A DNA stretch of 64,000 nt from Candidatus Bilophila faecipullorum (GCA_944326695.1 CALVEZ010000002.1:62001-126000), one strand, 5' to 3'; shown: positions 39,340 to 49,560, counted from the stretch's first letter. Made by a program: numbers and translations. Notes: a model not told the origin generated them from the letters alone.

Positions 39340-39930
39340 ATGACAACCGCAACGCCTTCTCTGAGCATCTTCGACCACCTGTGGACCAACGCCCGTCTGG
39401 TCGTCGCCACCATGTTCGTCTGCTGCGTGCTGTACACGCTGCTTATCCTCGGCATCGGGCAGACCTTCACGCCCTTCTCGGCCAACGGCTATCTGCTCTA
39501 CAACGACAAGGGCGAGCTTGTGGGCAGTTCGCAGATCGCCCAGTCCTTCACCAAACCCGAATACTTCTGGCCCCGCCCCTCCGCCGTGGACTACAACGCC
39601 GCGGCCACGGGCGGCAGCAACCTTTCCCCCGCCAGCAAGGAACTGCGCGAACGGGCGGAAAAGACCATCGCCCTGTACGGCGCGACGGAAAGCAACAAAA
39701 TACCCGCCGATCTCGTGACTGCCTCGGGCGCGGGCATGGACCCGCACATCACGCTGGCCGGGGCCGAATACCAGCTTGACCGCGTGGCCGCCGCGCGGGG
39801 CCTCGACAAGGCCGTTGTGCGCGGGCTCATTCAGGAGCACGCCACCATCCCCGGCGGCCCGCTCACCAACGCCCCCATCGTCAACGTGCTGGAACTGAAT
39901 ATCGCCCTCGACGCCTTGACGAAGAAGTGA
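39340..39930 (+). CDS. kdpC: KdpC, catalytic chaperone subunit of the Kdp pump
   Basis: A 196-residue protein with one N-terminal membrane helix (about 20-42) and a periplasmic domain containing GSSQIAQSFTKPEYFWPRPS, GSNLSPAS and the terminal PIVNVLELNIALD block. It stabilises the KdpB-nucleotide complex. The start at 39340 follows GGGAG. There is a 140-bp gap after kdpB, unusually long for this operon. No kdpD/kdpE sensor-regulator pair follows. A degenerate CRISPR-like array begins directly at its stop codon. Confidence 0.95.
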   Translation: MTTATPSLSIFDHLWTNARLVVATMFVCCVLYTLLILGIGQTFTPFSANGYLLYNDKGELVGSSQIAQSFTKPEYFWPRPSAVDYNAAATGGSNLSPASKELRERAEKTIALYGATESNKIPADLVTASGAGMDPHITLAGAEYQLDRVAAARGLDKAVVRGLIQEHATIPGGPLTNAPIVNVLELNIALDALTKK

Positions 39931-40431
39931 TGCCCCACCCGTGCAGACCGGGATGGAAGATTCCACTTGCCGTTGCGTAAGCAGTACGGTGGCCCCCGTA
40001 GGGGCAGGGGTAGCCGACCTTGTGGGCCAGCACCAGCGAGTGGGCGGCGGCCCACAGGAGGGGCACAAGATTGACCACGGGCCATTCGGGGGGCGTCTCC
40101 ACGATCCCCCCGCCCGTGCGTGGACGGGTCCCGGTGGACGCGCCGGAAGACGCCGATCTGCACGATTTCCCCGCCCGTGCGGGACAGGCCCGTCACAATC
40201 CCATTCTCTTTTTAAGCCGCCCGATCCCTCCAGCTCGTGCGGGCGCGGGATTGACTCCTTTTCGTCCTCCCGCGCATGGACCCGGCACTCCAGCCCGTGC
40301 GGGCTCGGGTTGACCCGGTCCATTGACGAGGTGGCTTTTCTTGCTTTGCTCCAGCCCGTGCGAGCACGGGTTGACCCTCGCCCTGCCCGGCAAATCCCCC
40401 TGCTTCCAGCACGTGCAGGCACGGGGTTGAC
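39931..40431. CRISPR. Eroded CRISPR-like array, nine units, no cas genes
   Basis: The four best units are 28-29 bp and begin at 40228, 40288, 40349 and 40404. They share CTCCAGCCCGTGC and CGGGTTGACC around a GC-rich dyad. Spacers of 31, 33 and 27 bp are unrelated to each other. Five weaker units continue leftward at about 40167 (CCCCGCCCGTGCGGG), 40107, 40048, 39990 and 39931, keeping a 58-61 bp period to the kdpC stop codon. Unit length, period and dyad fit type I-E arrays. Decay toward the left suggests long inactivity. No cas gene is in the window. Confidence 0.7.
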
Positions 40432-40501
40432 GCCCGGGCGTGCGGCAGGAAGCGGATTTCCCTCTCGGGGTGCGGGAGGGTCTGCCGTTCTCCCTCAAAA
40501 C

Positions 40502-40545
40502 GCTTGCGTATTTCTGTTATAATGCTTGCGTATTTTTGTTAAAAT
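40502..40545. repeat. Tandem pair of 22-bp AT-rich repeats
   Basis: GCTTGCGTATTTCTGTTATAAT (22 bp at 40502-40523) is followed at once by a copy with two changes (40524-40545), then AAAGGAGG at 40550. The pair sits at the right edge of the CRISPR-like array. No start codon follows the ribosome-like sequence. It could be leader remains or a regulator site. Confidence 0.6.
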
Positions 40546-40702
40546 ACCTAAAAGGAGGAAAAGAAACGGAAAATCTATTCCTAACAGCTTCCCTTCTCAA
40601 AGAAATCCGTTTTCGCGCATTGTAGCCGCGCGCCCTCCCGGTTGCGGCCCGGCATAGACCCGGCGGGAGGGGTCAGCCTTTTCTTCCGGGAAGCGGCGCA
40701 TG

Positions 40703-40741
40703 AAAAAGGCATCCGGCCTCGCAAGAGTACCGGATGCCTTT
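40703..40741 (-). terminator. Terminator of the gsi-dmpA-dppA operon
   Basis: GGCATCCGG (40708-40716) and CCGGATGCC (40730-40738) form a 9-bp stem. On the minus strand it runs into TTTTTCATG just after the last gene. Confidence 0.85.
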
Positions 40742-40764
40742 GTATGTATGGGCGAAAAGGCGGC

Positions 40765-41583
40765 TCAGGCCACGGAAGCGGCCATTGCCGAAAAGGTGTT
40801 CAGGGTGCGGCAGACGTCAAGGGGCGTGGCCGCCGTGAAGCCCACGCAGACGGGCGAAAGCCGTTCCACGCCCGGCATGGCCGCAAAGAGATCGGCATGG
40901 TAGGTCCGCACCGTGGAAAGCTGCACCGCAAAGGGCCCGGGGAGGGACAGCGGACGGCACAGGGGGTTGAGCAGGGCACGGCGCGCAGCCTCGCGCAGGG
41001 CCTTGTGCACGATCTCCGGGTGGCTGTGCACGGCGGCCCGGGTGCTCAGCGCCCGTTTCACGGTGACGATCTCGGCGTGCGGGAAGACGGCGGCGGCTTC
41101 GGCGGCGAGGCAGTCGTCGCCGCTCAGGAGCCGCACGGGGACGCCGCAGGCTCCGGCCAGAAGGCCGTTCAGGAAATATTCGCCTACGGGCACGCCGTTG
41201 ACGCGGATTTCCGCAAAGGCGCTCCCGTTGATGGTGTGCGCGAGGACGCCGTAAGCCCCGGCCCGGGCGTGGTAGCCGATCATGAACAGGCCGTTCCAGC
41301 GGCCCTCGTTCAGCCCCGCCATCATGCCCCAGAGCCGGGGCTTGCCCGAGACAAGGCAGGCGGCGGGATGCAAGTCTTCAAGGATGACGTTGCGGTAGGT
41401 GCCGTGCCCGTCCGCGACCCACACCTCTGTGGCCCCGCCCTCAAGCGCGCCCTCGACCGCGGCGTTGACCTCGCCGGTCATGAGCCGCCGCGCCCGTTCG
41501 TACTCCTGCGAGCCGGGCCGGGTCTGCTCAGGGTCGCAAATACCGCTGATGCCTTCGATGTCCGCGGAAATCAAAACGCGCAT
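40765..41583 (-). CDS. dppA: D-aminopeptidase, M55 family (DppA-like)
   Basis: A 272-residue zinc aminopeptidase of the self-compartmentalising M55 family, which removes D-amino acids from short peptides such as cell-wall fragments. Expected metal ligands are visible: SADIEGI (Asp8, Glu10 region), DGHG (His about 60), GYHARAG (His about 104) and the Glu in VGEYFLNG (about 133). HTINGS is also conserved. GGAGG lies 5 nt before the ATG. The start lies within the end of the upstream P1 peptidase gene (13-bp overlap), so the two are coupled. It closes the peptide-import operon. Confidence 0.9.
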   Translation of the reverse strand: MRVLISADIEGISGICDPEQTRPGSQEYERARRLMTGEVNAAVEGALEGGATEVWVADGHGTYRNVILEDLHPAACLVSGKPRLWGMMAGLNEGRWNGLFMIGYHARAGAYGVLAHTINGSAFAEIRVNGVPVGEYFLNGLLAGACGVPVRLLSGDDCLAAEAAAVFPHAEIVTVKRALSTRAAVHSHPEIVHKALREAARRALLNPLCRPLSLPGPFAVQLSTVRTYHADLFAAMPGVERLSPVCVGFTAATPLDVCRTLNTFSAMAASVA

Positions 41584-42665
41584 AAAGCCTCCTTGCCCAC
41601 GATTTCCCGCCATTCCGGGAGCGCCTCGCGGATGGAGAGGCGTCGCCGCCCTTCCCGGCCCACGATGGGCTCGGCCAGAAAAAGCGCTTTGAACACGGCC
41701 TGTTCCGTCGCTTCGGCGGCGGCCTGAAAGAGAACGTCGAGCCACGAGTCCGGCGCGTGCGGCAAGAGGACGGGCTCCCCCGCCTCCGGCCACGGCAGGG
41801 CGTGGGCCGTTGAAAAGGCGACGGCCACATCCCCGCTGCCGTGCCCGTAAATGGACCCGGTGCGGGCCAGCCCGTTCCCGGCCCGCTGCGCCAGACGCCC
41901 GAGCTGGGCGATATCGAGCGGCGCGTCCGTGGCCAGAACCATGATGATGGACCCCTTTTCCGGCGCGGCGGCCTCCCGCGCGGGGTATCCCGCCCCGCCC
42001 TGCGCCGCCAGACGCTCGCAAAGCAGCTTCCCCACCGGGCGCCCGGCCAGAAGGCAGTGCCCGGGCTTGCCGAAATTGGACAGGACCAGCGCGCCCACCG
42101 TGAACGTTGTTCCCGCGCAGTCCGCCCGGCGCGAGGCCGAGCCGATGCCGCCCTTCAGATGAAAGCAGGACATGCCCCGCCCGGCCCCCACGCTCCCCTG
42201 CGCGAAACGGCGATCCGCGGCGGCGCAGGCGGCGAGGTAGTGCTCCTCGCGCACGGCCAGCGCCTGAATGTCGTTCAGATAGCCGTCGTTGCACTCCAGC
42301 ACCAGCGGGTTGACCGTGGGCCACTCGCGCCCCACCTCGGGATGGGCGGCCACGGCCTGCCGAATCTGCGCCGTGGCGATCTCGCCCACCGAAAAGGTAT
42401 TGGTCAACGCAAGGGGCGTTTCAAGGCAACCCAGTTCGGCTACCTGCATGAGCCCCACGCTCTTGCCAAAGCCGTTGAAGACGCGGCAGGCGGCCAGCGG
42501 CTTGCGCAGCAGGGGATCGGCGTTGGGAAGGATGGCCGTCACCCCGGTCTGGATCGCGCCCGCGTCGAGGGTGCAATGCCCGACGCGGACCTCGCCCACG
42601 TCGGTGATCGCGTCAAGCGGCCCGCTCGGCAGGGAGCCCACGCGGGGAAAAAGGCATTCCGGCAT
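41571..42665 (-). CDS. P1 family aminopeptidase/D-esterase (DmpA-like)
   Basis: A 364-residue N-terminal-nucleophile hydrolase. In this family the precursor cleaves itself before a serine that becomes the catalytic residue. Here that site is most likely the Gly-Ser of EKGSIIMVLATDAPL near residue 250. Other hallmarks are GVTAILP, NTFSVGEIATAQI, ECNDGYLND, GSVGAGRGM, and YGHGSGDVAVAFST in the beta chain. Relatives release N-terminal D- or L-residues from short peptides and amides. It starts 3 bp before the gsiD stop, so it is in the transporter operon and probably trims imported peptides. Confidence 0.88.
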   Translation of the reverse strand: MPECLFPRVGSLPSGPLDAITDVGEVRVGHCTLDAGAIQTGVTAILPNADPLLRKPLAACRVFNGFGKSVGLMQVAELGCLETPLALTNTFSVGEIATAQIRQAVAAHPEVGREWPTVNPLVLECNDGYLNDIQALAVREEHYLAACAAADRRFAQGSVGAGRGMSCFHLKGGIGSASRRADCAGTTFTVGALVLSNFGKPGHCLLAGRPVGKLLCERLAAQGGAGYPAREAAAPEKGSIIMVLATDAPLDIAQLGRLAQRAGNGLARTGSIYGHGSGDVAVAFSTAHALPWPEAGEPVLLPHAPDSWLDVLFQAAAEATEQAVFKALFLAEPIVGREGRRRLSIREALPEWREIVGKEALCAF

Positions 42666-42667
42666 GG

Positions 42668-43561
42668 CTATTCCTGATCGATCTTCGGATCGAGGGCGTC
42701 GCGCAGGCCGTCCCCGAAGAGGTTGAACATGAGCACCGTCAGGAAGATGGCGAGGCTCGGGAAAATCGCCACGTGCGGGGCGATGACCATGTCGGCGCGG
42801 GCCTCGTTGAGCATGGCCCCCCATTCGGGCGTGGGCGGCTGCGCGCCGAGGCCGAGGAAGGACAGGCTCGCCGCCGTGATGATGGAGGTGCCGATGCGCA
42901 TGGAGAAATAGACCACGATGGAGGAGATGGTCCCGGGGAAGATGTGGCGCAGCATGATGGTCATGGGCCCGGCCCCGAGGCTGCGCGCGGCCTCCACAAA
43001 GGTCTGGCGTTTCAGGGCCAGCGTGTTGCCGCGCACAAGGCGCGCGAACGTGGGGATGCTGAAGATGGCCACGGCGAGGATGACGTTGGCCATGCCGCTG
43101 CCGAGGATCGCCACCACGCTGATGGCCAGCAGGATGCCGGGGAAGGCGAAGAGCACGTCGCAGATGCGCATGACCACGCGGTCCCACCAGCCCTCGAAAT
43201 AGCCCGCGGTCAGGCCGAGGAAGGTGCCGACCACCGCGCCCACGAGCACGGAGGAGAAGCCCGCCGCCAGCGAGATGCGCGTCCCGGCGAGGATGCGGCT
43301 GAAAATGTCGCGGCCAAGCGAATCCACGCCGAACCAGTGCGCCGCCGAGGGGCCTTCGTTCAGCATGTCGTAGTTGAAGAAATTCTCGGGATCATAGGGC
43401 ACGAGCCACGGCCAGAAGACCGCGACGAGCACGAGGACGACGATGAAGCCCCCGGCAAAGAGCGTCATGCGCTGCCGCCTGAACTTGCGCCAGAACTCGC
43501 TCCACGGGGTGCGGACTTTCGCGGGGCCGGCCGTTGCCGTCGAGATGTCGGTATTTTGCAT
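42668..43561 (-). CDS. gsiD: Peptide/glutathione ABC transporter permease (GsiD/DppC type)
   Basis: A 297-residue permease with a cytoplasmic N-terminus, a first helix at about 35-57, then the OppC domain. [24 protein letters not shown] and the EAA-type loop [21 protein letters not shown] that contacts the ATPase are visible. [16 protein letters not shown] is a typical late motif. It works with GsiC to move di- or tripeptides or glutathione across the inner membrane. It starts 8 bp after the gsiC stop. The longer frame beginning upstream would overlap gsiC and lacks a ribosome site. Confidence 0.9.
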   Translation of the reverse strand: MQNTDISTATAGPAKVRTPWSEFWRKFRRQRMTLFAGGFIVVLVLVAVFWPWLVPYDPENFFNYDMLNEGPSAAHWFGVDSLGRDIFSRILAGTRISLAAGFSSVLVGAVVGTFLGLTAGYFEGWWDRVVMRICDVLFAFPGILLAISVVAILGSGMANVILAVAIFSIPTFARLVRGNTLALKRQTFVEAARSLGAGPMTIMLRHIFPGTISSIVVYFSMRIGTSIITAASLSFLGLGAQPPTPEWGAMLNEARADMVIAPHVAIFPSLAIFLTVLMFNLFGDGLRDALDPKIDQE

Positions 43562-43568
43562 GATGGTA

Positions 43569-44492
43569 TCACTTGAAGCAGATGCGCGGGTTGATGACGG
43601 CATAGAGGACGTCCACCAGCAGGTTGATCAGGATGAACTCCAGCGAAAAGAGCAGCACTTCGGCCTGCAGGACCGGGTAGTCGCGCATTTCCACGGCGTC
43701 CACCAGCAGCCGCCCGAGGCCCGGCCAGTTGAAGACCTTCTCCACGATGATGGAGCCGCCGAGCAGGAAGCCGAACTGGAGGCCCATCATGGTCACGACC
43801 GGAATGAGGGCGTTGCGCAGGCCGTGCTTGACGATGACCTTCCACTCGCTGAGGCCCTTGGCCCGGGCCGTACGGATATAGTCGTCCTGGAGGATTTCCA
43901 CGAACGAGGCGCGCGTGAAGCGGGCCATGACCGCCGCCACCCCCGCGCCGAGGGTGATCGAAGGCAGGATGTAGTGTTTCCACGTGTCCGCGCCCACGGT
44001 GGGCAGCCAGCCGAGGCCCACGGAAAAAATCTCCATGAGCAGCAGGCCCAGCGCGAAGGTGGGGAAGGAAATGCCCGAAACCGCAAGGGCCATCCCCGCG
44101 TGATCCTGCCATTTGTTGCGCCGCGTGGCCGAAACCATGCCGATGACGAGGCCGAAGAAGACCGACCAGACCATGCTCCAGACCGTCAGCCAGAAGGTCG
44201 CCGCGAAACGCTCCCCGATTTCGTCGCGCACCGGCCGCTTGGTGCGGATCGAGGTGCCGAAATCCCCTTTCGTCAGGATTTTGCCGAAATAGGCGACGAA
44301 TTGTTCCGGTATGGGTTTATCCAGCCCGAGGTCCTTGCGGACCAGTTCCACCGTGGTCTGATCGGCCTCGGGCCCGGCCGCGAGGCGCGCCGGATCGCCG
44401 GGGAGCATGTGAACGAAGAGAAAGACCAGCACCGCGACCAGAAAAAGCGTGGGAATCAGCCCGAGGAGCCGTTTGACGAGATAATGGAGCAT
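43569..44492 (-). CDS. gsiC: Peptide/glutathione ABC transporter permease (GsiC/DppB type)
   Basis: A 307-residue permease of the OppB class (E. coli GsiC is 306). It begins [20 protein letters not shown] with the first helix and HMLPGDPA after it. The ATPase-coupling EAA loop is [20 protein letters not shown], and [18 protein letters not shown] is the standard C-terminal block. Six helices are visible. Gene order gsiA-gsiB-gsiC-gsiD equals that of E. coli. Confidence 0.93.
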   Translation of the reverse strand: MLHYLVKRLLGLIPTLFLVAVLVFLFVHMLPGDPARLAAGPEADQTTVELVRKDLGLDKPIPEQFVAYFGKILTKGDFGTSIRTKRPVRDEIGERFAATFWLTVWSMVWSVFFGLVIGMVSATRRNKWQDHAGMALAVSGISFPTFALGLLLMEIFSVGLGWLPTVGADTWKHYILPSITLGAGVAAVMARFTRASFVEILQDDYIRTARAKGLSEWKVIVKHGLRNALIPVVTMMGLQFGFLLGGSIIVEKVFNWPGLGRLLVDAVEMRDYPVLQAEVLLFSLEFILINLLVDVLYAVINPRICFK

Positions 44493-44541
44493 CCGCGAAA
44501 CCTCATGGGAAGGGGGGCGGGGAAGGCCCCGCCCCTCAGGA

Positions 44542-46089
44542 TCAGTTCAGTTCGATCTGTTCAAAGAAGTAGCTGCCGTCAGGCATGACGTACATGCCCT
44601 TCAGATTCTTGCTGGTGGCGTAGAGGAGCTTCTCGGTCACGAGGAAGACCCACGGCGCGTCCTTCCATACTTCGTTCTGGATTTCGGTGTAGAGCCTGGT
44701 CTTCTCGGCGCGGTCCGTGGTGTTCAGGGCCTTGATGATGTCCGCATCCACCGTGTCGTTCTTGTAATAGCTGATGTTGTACATGAAGGGCGGGGTCTTG
44801 TCCCCGGCCAGCAGCGGACGGATGGCCCAGTCGGCCTCACCCGTGGAGGAGGACCAGCCGGTGTAGTACATGCGCACGGGCGCGGTGGCCGGGTCCTGAT
44901 GGCTTTCGACCTTTTCCACACGCTGCCCGGCCTCAAGAGCCTGCACCTGCGCCTTGATCCCGACCTGCGCGAGCTGCTGCTGCACGAACTGGATCACCTT
45001 CTGGGCGGTGGTGTGGTTGTAGGCGGACCACAGGGTGGTTTCAAAGCCGTTGGGATAGCCGGCTTCCTTCAAAAGCTCCCTGGCCTTCTGGGGATCGTAG
45101 GGCCAGGGGCCGAGCTTCACGGCGTAGTCGACGCCCGCGGGCACGACGCCCTCGGAGGGAATGGCGTAGCCGTTGAAGGCCACCTTGGCCAGCGCCTGCT
45201 TGTTGATGGCGTAGTTGATGGCCTGACGCACCTTCGGGTTGTCGAAGGGCTTCTGGAGCATGTTCATGTTCAGGTAGCGCGCGATGATGGAAGGCGCAGC
45301 CACCATGTTGATGTTGGGTTCCTTCTCAAGGACGGCGGCCTGTTCAAAGGGCACGGGGAAGGTGAAGTGCGCTTCGCCGGTGCGCATCATGGCCGAGCGG
45401 GCGTTGTTGTCGACAACGGGCACCCACTTGATGGCGTCGACCTTGGGCAGGCCCGGACGCCAGTAGTTGGGATTCTTGACGCCCTTCAAATAGTCGGTCT
45501 GAATCCATTCCACGAAAGTGAAGGGGCCGGTCCCGACGGGATGGAAGGCGATGTCCTTGCCGTACTTCGCGAGCGCGGCGGGGGAGATCATGACCGCCGA
45601 GGGATGGGCGAGCTGGTTGATGAAGGGAGAGAAGGGGGTCTTCAGAGTGACCTTGGCGGTGTATTCGTCCACCACTTCGGTCTTGGCGATGTTCGAGTAG
45701 AGGCTGTAGCGCTTGAGCTTGTTGTCCGGGTTGGTGACGCGGTCGAAGTTCACCTTCACGGCTTCGGCGTTGAAATCGGTGCCGTCGTGGAACTTCACGC
45801 CCTTGCGCAGGTGGAAGGTGTAGACGAGCCCGTCGGGGGTGACTTCGTGGCTCTCGGCGAGCACGGGGCGCAGTTCCATCTTCTCGTTGAAGCCGTAGAG
45901 CCCTTCATAGAAGGTTTTCGCGCAGGCGTGCGAGATGGTGTCGTTGGCGTCCCAGGGGTCGGTGGTGGTCAGGGTCGAGGCCACGGTGAGCACGACCTCT
46001 TTTTGCGCCTGAGCAAGGCCGGGCGCACAGAGCGCGACGGCCAGCCCCGCGGCCAGAGCGAATTTTTTCCATTGATGACGGAAAACCAT
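44542..46089 (-). CDS. gsiB: Periplasmic peptide/glutathione-binding protein (GsiB type)
   Basis: A 515-residue SBP_bac_5 protein (E. coli GsiB is 512). A signal peptide (about 1-28, ending AQAQ) precedes the mature start [20 protein letters not shown]. Conserved blocks include [34 protein letters not shown], and [24 protein letters not shown] sits upstream of the ATG. Similarity is to the GsiB/dipeptide group, but cargo (glutathione, dipeptides or other small peptides) cannot be decided from sequence alone. A 133-bp gap with GC-rich dyads separates it from gsiA. Confidence 0.9.
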   Translation of the reverse strand: MVFRHQWKKFALAAGLAVALCAPGLAQAQKEVVLTVASTLTTTDPWDANDTISHACAKTFYEGLYGFNEKMELRPVLAESHEVTPDGLVYTFHLRKGVKFHDGTDFNAEAVKVNFDRVTNPDNKLKRYSLYSNIAKTEVVDEYTAKVTLKTPFSPFINQLAHPSAVMISPAALAKYGKDIAFHPVGTGPFTFVEWIQTDYLKGVKNPNYWRPGLPKVDAIKWVPVVDNNARSAMMRTGEAHFTFPVPFEQAAVLEKEPNINMVAAPSIIARYLNMNMLQKPFDNPKVRQAINYAINKQALAKVAFNGYAIPSEGVVPAGVDYAVKLGPWPYDPQKARELLKEAGYPNGFETTLWSAYNHTTAQKVIQFVQQQLAQVGIKAQVQALEAGQRVEKVESHQDPATAPVRMYYTGWSSSTGEADWAIRPLLAGDKTPPFMYNISYYKNDTVDADIIKALNTTDRAEKTRLYTEIQNEVWKDAPWVFLVTEKLLYATSKNLKGMYVMPDGSYFFEQIELN

Positions 46090-46222
46090 GCCTATTCCTC
46101 CTTCGTCATAGGGATGAAGATGACGGCGGCCCCCCTGGGGCGCGCCGGGTGAGGCGCACAAGCCGGGAACACTCCCGCCTCCCGCGCCCCTTATGGGCGG
46201 ATGCGCGGGCGCGCGGGCGGGA

Positions 46223-48106
46223 TCACATCCAGTCCGCGACCTGCTGCCGGGACACGAAATGACCGGGCGTGACCTCTTCGAGCGGCGGCACCACGGGATT
46301 GTAGTCGGCCGGGCGCACGGGGCTGGGGATTTCGCCGGACAGGAGCGTGCGCGACATGCTGCGGCGCGAGGGATCGGGGATGGGCACCGCCGACATGAGC
46401 CGCCTGGTATAGGGATGCAGGGGGTTTTCAAAGACGTCCCGCCGCGAGCCGAGTTCCACGATCTGGCCGAGGTACATCACGGCCACGCGGTGGCAGACCC
46501 GCTCGATCACCGCCATGTCGTGCGAGATGAACAAAAAGGCGATGCGGAACTCGCGCTGAAGGTCGAGCAGCAGATTGATGATCTGCGCGCGCACCGAGAC
46601 ATCGAGGGCGGAGACGGATTCGTCCGCGATGATGATGTGCGGGTTCATGGCGAGCGCCCGGGCGATGCACACGCGCTGGCGCTGGCCGCCGGAAAACTCG
46701 TGCGGATAGCGGACCGCCACGCCGGGATCGAGATCGACCTTTTCCAGAAGCTGGGCGACTTTGCGCTCGGCTTCCTGCCGGGAGCAGACCTTGTGGATGA
46801 GCAGGGGCTCCATGATGGAAAAGCCGACCGTGAGGCGCGGGTCGAGGGAGGCGTAGGGGTCCTGAAAGACGTACTGAATGTTGCGGCGCAGCTTCTGGAG
46901 GTGGGCGCTCGACAGGCGCATCAGGTCGTGGCCGTCGAAGAAGATGTCCCCGGAACGCGGCGTTTCAAGGCCGATGAGCGAACGGCCGATAGTGGACTTG
47001 CCGCAGCCCGATTCCCCGACGAGGCCGAGGGTTTCGCCGGGATAGAGATCGAAGCTGACCTGTTCGACGGCGTGGACGCGGCGCTTGACCGTACCCCAGA
47101 AGCTCGTTTCCACGTCGAAGCGGGTGACGAGCTTGTTCACGCGCAGCACGGGTTCGGTGCCGGGCCGGACCGGAGCCGCCGCCTCGGTAGACGGGGCGGA
47201 GGCCTTGGCGTCAACGGCGAGGCCCATGCGTTCGGCCTCCGGGTCTTTGGGGTGCAGCAAGGGGAAGGGCGCGGGATCGTCCGTCCCCCGCATGGAGCCG
47301 AGGCGCGGCACGGCGGCGAGCAACGAGCGGGTGTAGGGATGACGCGGCTCGTGGAAAATCTGGGTGCAGTCGCCTTCTTCCACGGCCTCGCCGTGGTACA
47401 TGACGAGCACGCGGTCGGCCACTTCCGCCACCACGCCCATATCGTGGGTGATGAAGATGACCGCCATGTGCATTTCTTCCTGCAACTGGCGGATAAGCTG
47501 AAGTATCTGCGCCTGAATGGTCACGTCGAGCGCGGTGGTGGGCTCGTCGGCAATGAGCAGGGAAGGCTTGCACGAGAGGGCCATGGCGATCATGACGCGC
47601 TGGCGCATCCCGCCAGAAAGCTGGTGGGGATAGCGTTTCAGCACCTGTTTGGCCTCGGGGATGCGCACCAGCTCAAGCATCCGCAGGGCTTCGGCCTGCG
47701 CCTCGGCGCGGCTGAGGCCCTGATGGAGCATGACCGCCTCGGCCACCTGCACCCCCACGGGGAAGACGGGGTTGAGCGAGGTCATGGGCTCCTGAAAAAT
47801 CATGGAAATTTCCCCGCCCCGGATGGTACGCATGGTGGCGTCGTTGGCGCGGGCGAGATCGAGCGTCTGCCCGTTGCGGCGGGTAAAGGCGATGCTCCCT
47901 TCGGCAATGGTGCCGCCGCCGTGCTCGATAAGCCGCATGATCGACAGGGAAGTCACCGACTTGCCCGAGCCGGACTCGCCCACGATGGCCAGCACTTCCC
48001 CGGCCCGCACATGGAAGTTGAGGTTCTTGACGGCCACGACGCTCCTTTCGGACGTGTCGAAACGCACGGTCAGGCCATCGACTTCCAAGACATTCGTATC
48101 CTTCAC
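46223..48106 (-). CDS. gsiA: Dual ATPase of the peptide/glutathione importer (GsiA type)
   Basis: A 627-residue protein with two complete ABC domains (E. coli GsiA is 623). Domain 1 has [17 protein letters not shown] and [14 protein letters not shown]. Domain 2, after a linker at about 270-320, has [16 protein letters not shown] and [14 protein letters not shown]. Each ends with the oligopeptide-permease region HPYTR. The start is taken as GTG at 48106, preceded by GGGAGAAG. An in-frame ATG 60 bp upstream has no site. A consensus -35 box lies about 180 bp upstream, so gsiA may be transcribed separately from iaaA. Confidence 0.92.
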   Translation of the reverse strand: MKDTNVLEVDGLTVRFDTSERSVVAVKNLNFHVRAGEVLAIVGESGSGKSVTSLSIMRLIEHGGGTIAEGSIAFTRRNGQTLDLARANDATMRTIRGGEISMIFQEPMTSLNPVFPVGVQVAEAVMLHQGLSRAEAQAEALRMLELVRIPEAKQVLKRYPHQLSGGMRQRVMIAMALSCKPSLLIADEPTTALDVTIQAQILQLIRQLQEEMHMAVIFITHDMGVVAEVADRVLVMYHGEAVEEGDCTQIFHEPRHPYTRSLLAAVPRLGSMRGTDDPAPFPLLHPKDPEAERMGLAVDAKASAPSTEAAAPVRPGTEPVLRVNKLVTRFDVETSFWGTVKRRVHAVEQVSFDLYPGETLGLVGESGCGKSTIGRSLIGLETPRSGDIFFDGHDLMRLSSAHLQKLRRNIQYVFQDPYASLDPRLTVGFSIMEPLLIHKVCSRQEAERKVAQLLEKVDLDPGVAVRYPHEFSGGQRQRVCIARALAMNPHIIIADESVSALDVSVRAQIINLLLDLQREFRIAFLFISHDMAVIERVCHRVAVMYLGQIVELGSRRDVFENPLHPYTRRLMSAVPIPDPSRRSMSRTLLSGEIPSPVRPADYNPVVPPLEEVTPGHFVSRQQVADWM

Positions 48107-48260
48107 TAGATTCTTCTCCCGTTCTCCCGCCCTGCGGCGCTTTCCGGCGGATGCCGTCGCCCGCAACGATGTTCAAAGGCCCGCCGATCCCGCAGCTCCG
48201 TCCGGCGCGGGGGCCCAGGCCGCCGCGCAAAGTCCGCCGCCCGCAGGTATCGGCTTTACG

Positions 48261-48291
48261 TTAATAAAAGCGAAGCGCTATGCCCTGTCAA
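48261..48291 (-). promoter_or_regulatory. Probable sigma-70 promoter of the gsi operon
   Basis: On the minus strand, TTGACA (48291-48286) is followed after 18-19 bp by TTATTA/TATTAA. This leaves a leader of about 150 nt before the gsiA GTG. Confidence 0.55.
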
Positions 48292-48357
48292 TACCCGCCC
48301 GGCATCCGCCGTCCGGCCCTCCGGCTTTCTCGACTTCAACAACCCGTAAAAGCATGG

Positions 48358-48377
48358 AAAAAATGTCCACATTTTTT
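48358..48377. repeat. AT-rich inverted repeat upstream of gsiA
   Basis: AAAAAATGT-CC-ACATTTTTT is a perfect 9-bp inverted repeat about 65 bp upstream of the gsi promoter. It could be an operator, or a terminator of iaaA (either strand ends in T). The remaining DNA between gsiA and iaaA (48107-48582) shows no gene. Confidence 0.55.
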
Positions 48378-48582
48378 TTGCCGCCCTTGGTCCCCCGGGG
48401 CGGGGGCCGGCCCTGACGCCGTCCGACGGCCCGCCCCGCTTGTGGGGGGGCGGGGGAGCCAAACAGACAGCACCGCGAATACGGGCCTGAGCTGAACGCC
48501 CATCGCGCTCATCCCAAAGGCTGAGGCTCTCCCGGCCCTCTTTCCACGGGAGGAAGGGTGTCCTCCCTGCGGCGGAAGCTCC

Positions 48583-49560
48583 TCAGGAAATGCGTTCCTC
48601 CTCGCCGTAAATGCCCACGCGGGGCTCTTCACCGGGGCGGACGCAGCCGCGATACATGCCTTCCGAAATGAAGGGAAGGGCCACGTTGCCCGCGCTGTCC
48701 ACGGCGATGAGGCCGCCCGTGCCGCCGAGCCGCCCCACGTTTTCCAGCACGGCCCGTGCCGCCTCGTCGAGCCCGACGCCCTGATAGCGCATCCGGGCGG
48801 CGAGATCGTGCCCGACCACGGCGCGGATGAAATATTCCCCGGACCCCGTGCAGGACACGGCGGCCACGTCGTCGGCGTAGCAGCCCGCGCCCACAAGTGG
48901 CGTATCCCCCACACGGCCCGGCAGCTTGTTGGTCATGCCGCCCGTAGAGGTGGCGGCGGCAAGGCGGCCCTCGGCGTCGAGCGCCACCGCGCCCACGGTT
49001 CCCATCTTGCTCATCTCGTTGAGCGGACGTCCCGCCAGCGCAGCCGCGCCGTCATGATCGAGCAGGGCCTTGCCGGGCTGCCCGTCCCGCGCCCGCCGCA
49101 ACTGCGCGAGCCGCTCTTCCGTATCGAAATAGGACTCCGGCTCAAAAGCCACGCCCCGCTCTTTCAGGAAGGCGATGGCCCCTTCCCCGGTCATCAGCAC
49201 GTGGGGGGACTGCTCCATCACCACACGGGCGGCTCTGATCGGGTTCCTGACGCCATGCACGCAACAGACCGCGCCGCTTTTGAGCGTGTGGCCATCCATG
49301 ACGGCGGCGTCAAGCTCATGCGTTTCCGCGCTGGTGTACACCGCGCCGCGCCCCGCGTTGAACAGCGGACAATCCTCCAGCAGGGAAACGACCAGCGTTG
49401 CCGCGTCGAGCGCCGAAGCCCCCGCCGCCAGCGCGTCGCGCCCCTGTTCGAGGAAGGACCGCAAGGCCCGCCGATATTCCTTTTCCGCTTCCGGGGACAG
49501 CGCCGCCCGGTTGATCGTGCCCGCGCCGCCATGCAGCGCCAAAACGGGAACCCTTGCCAT
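48583..49560 (-). CDS. iaaA: Isoaspartyl peptidase/L-asparaginase (IaaA type)
   Basis: A 325-residue Ntn hydrolase (E. coli IaaA is 321) that cleaves isoaspartyl dipeptides and asparagine. ALHGGAGTI opens the alpha chain, NAGRGAVYT follows, and self-cleavage would occur before the Thr of SKMGTVGAVALD, which becomes the nucleophile. GGMTNKLPGRVGDTP and CTGSGEYFIR are the substrate-binding blocks of the beta chain. In E. coli iaaA lies directly in front of gsiABCD, and the same order is kept here with a 476-bp gap. GAGGTGGTTGGA precedes the ATG. The longer upstream frame lacks a site. Confidence 0.93.
   Translation of the reverse strand: MARVPVLALHGGAGTINRAALSPEAEKEYRRALRSFLEQGRDALAAGASALDAATLVVSLLEDCPLFNAGRGAVYTSAETHELDAAVMDGHTLKSGAVCCVHGVRNPIRAARVVMEQSPHVLMTGEGAIAFLKERGVAFEPESYFDTEERLAQLRRARDGQPGKALLDHDGAAALAGRPLNEMSKMGTVGAVALDAEGRLAAATSTGGMTNKLPGRVGDTPLVGAGCYADDVAAVSCTGSGEYFIRAVVGHDLAARMRYQGVGLDEAARAVLENVGRLGGTGGLIAVDSAGNVALPFISEGMYRGCVRPGEEPRVGIYGEEERIS

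Noticed and set aside
40504-40523. TTGCGT...TATAAT as a sigma-70 promoter at the edge of the CRISPR-like array
   Set aside because: Spacing between the boxes is only 8 bp, too short for a -35/-10 pair.
46193-48109. 638-residue plus-strand frame opposite gsiA
   Set aside because: Antisense shadow; gsiA shows all ABC motifs on the minus strand.
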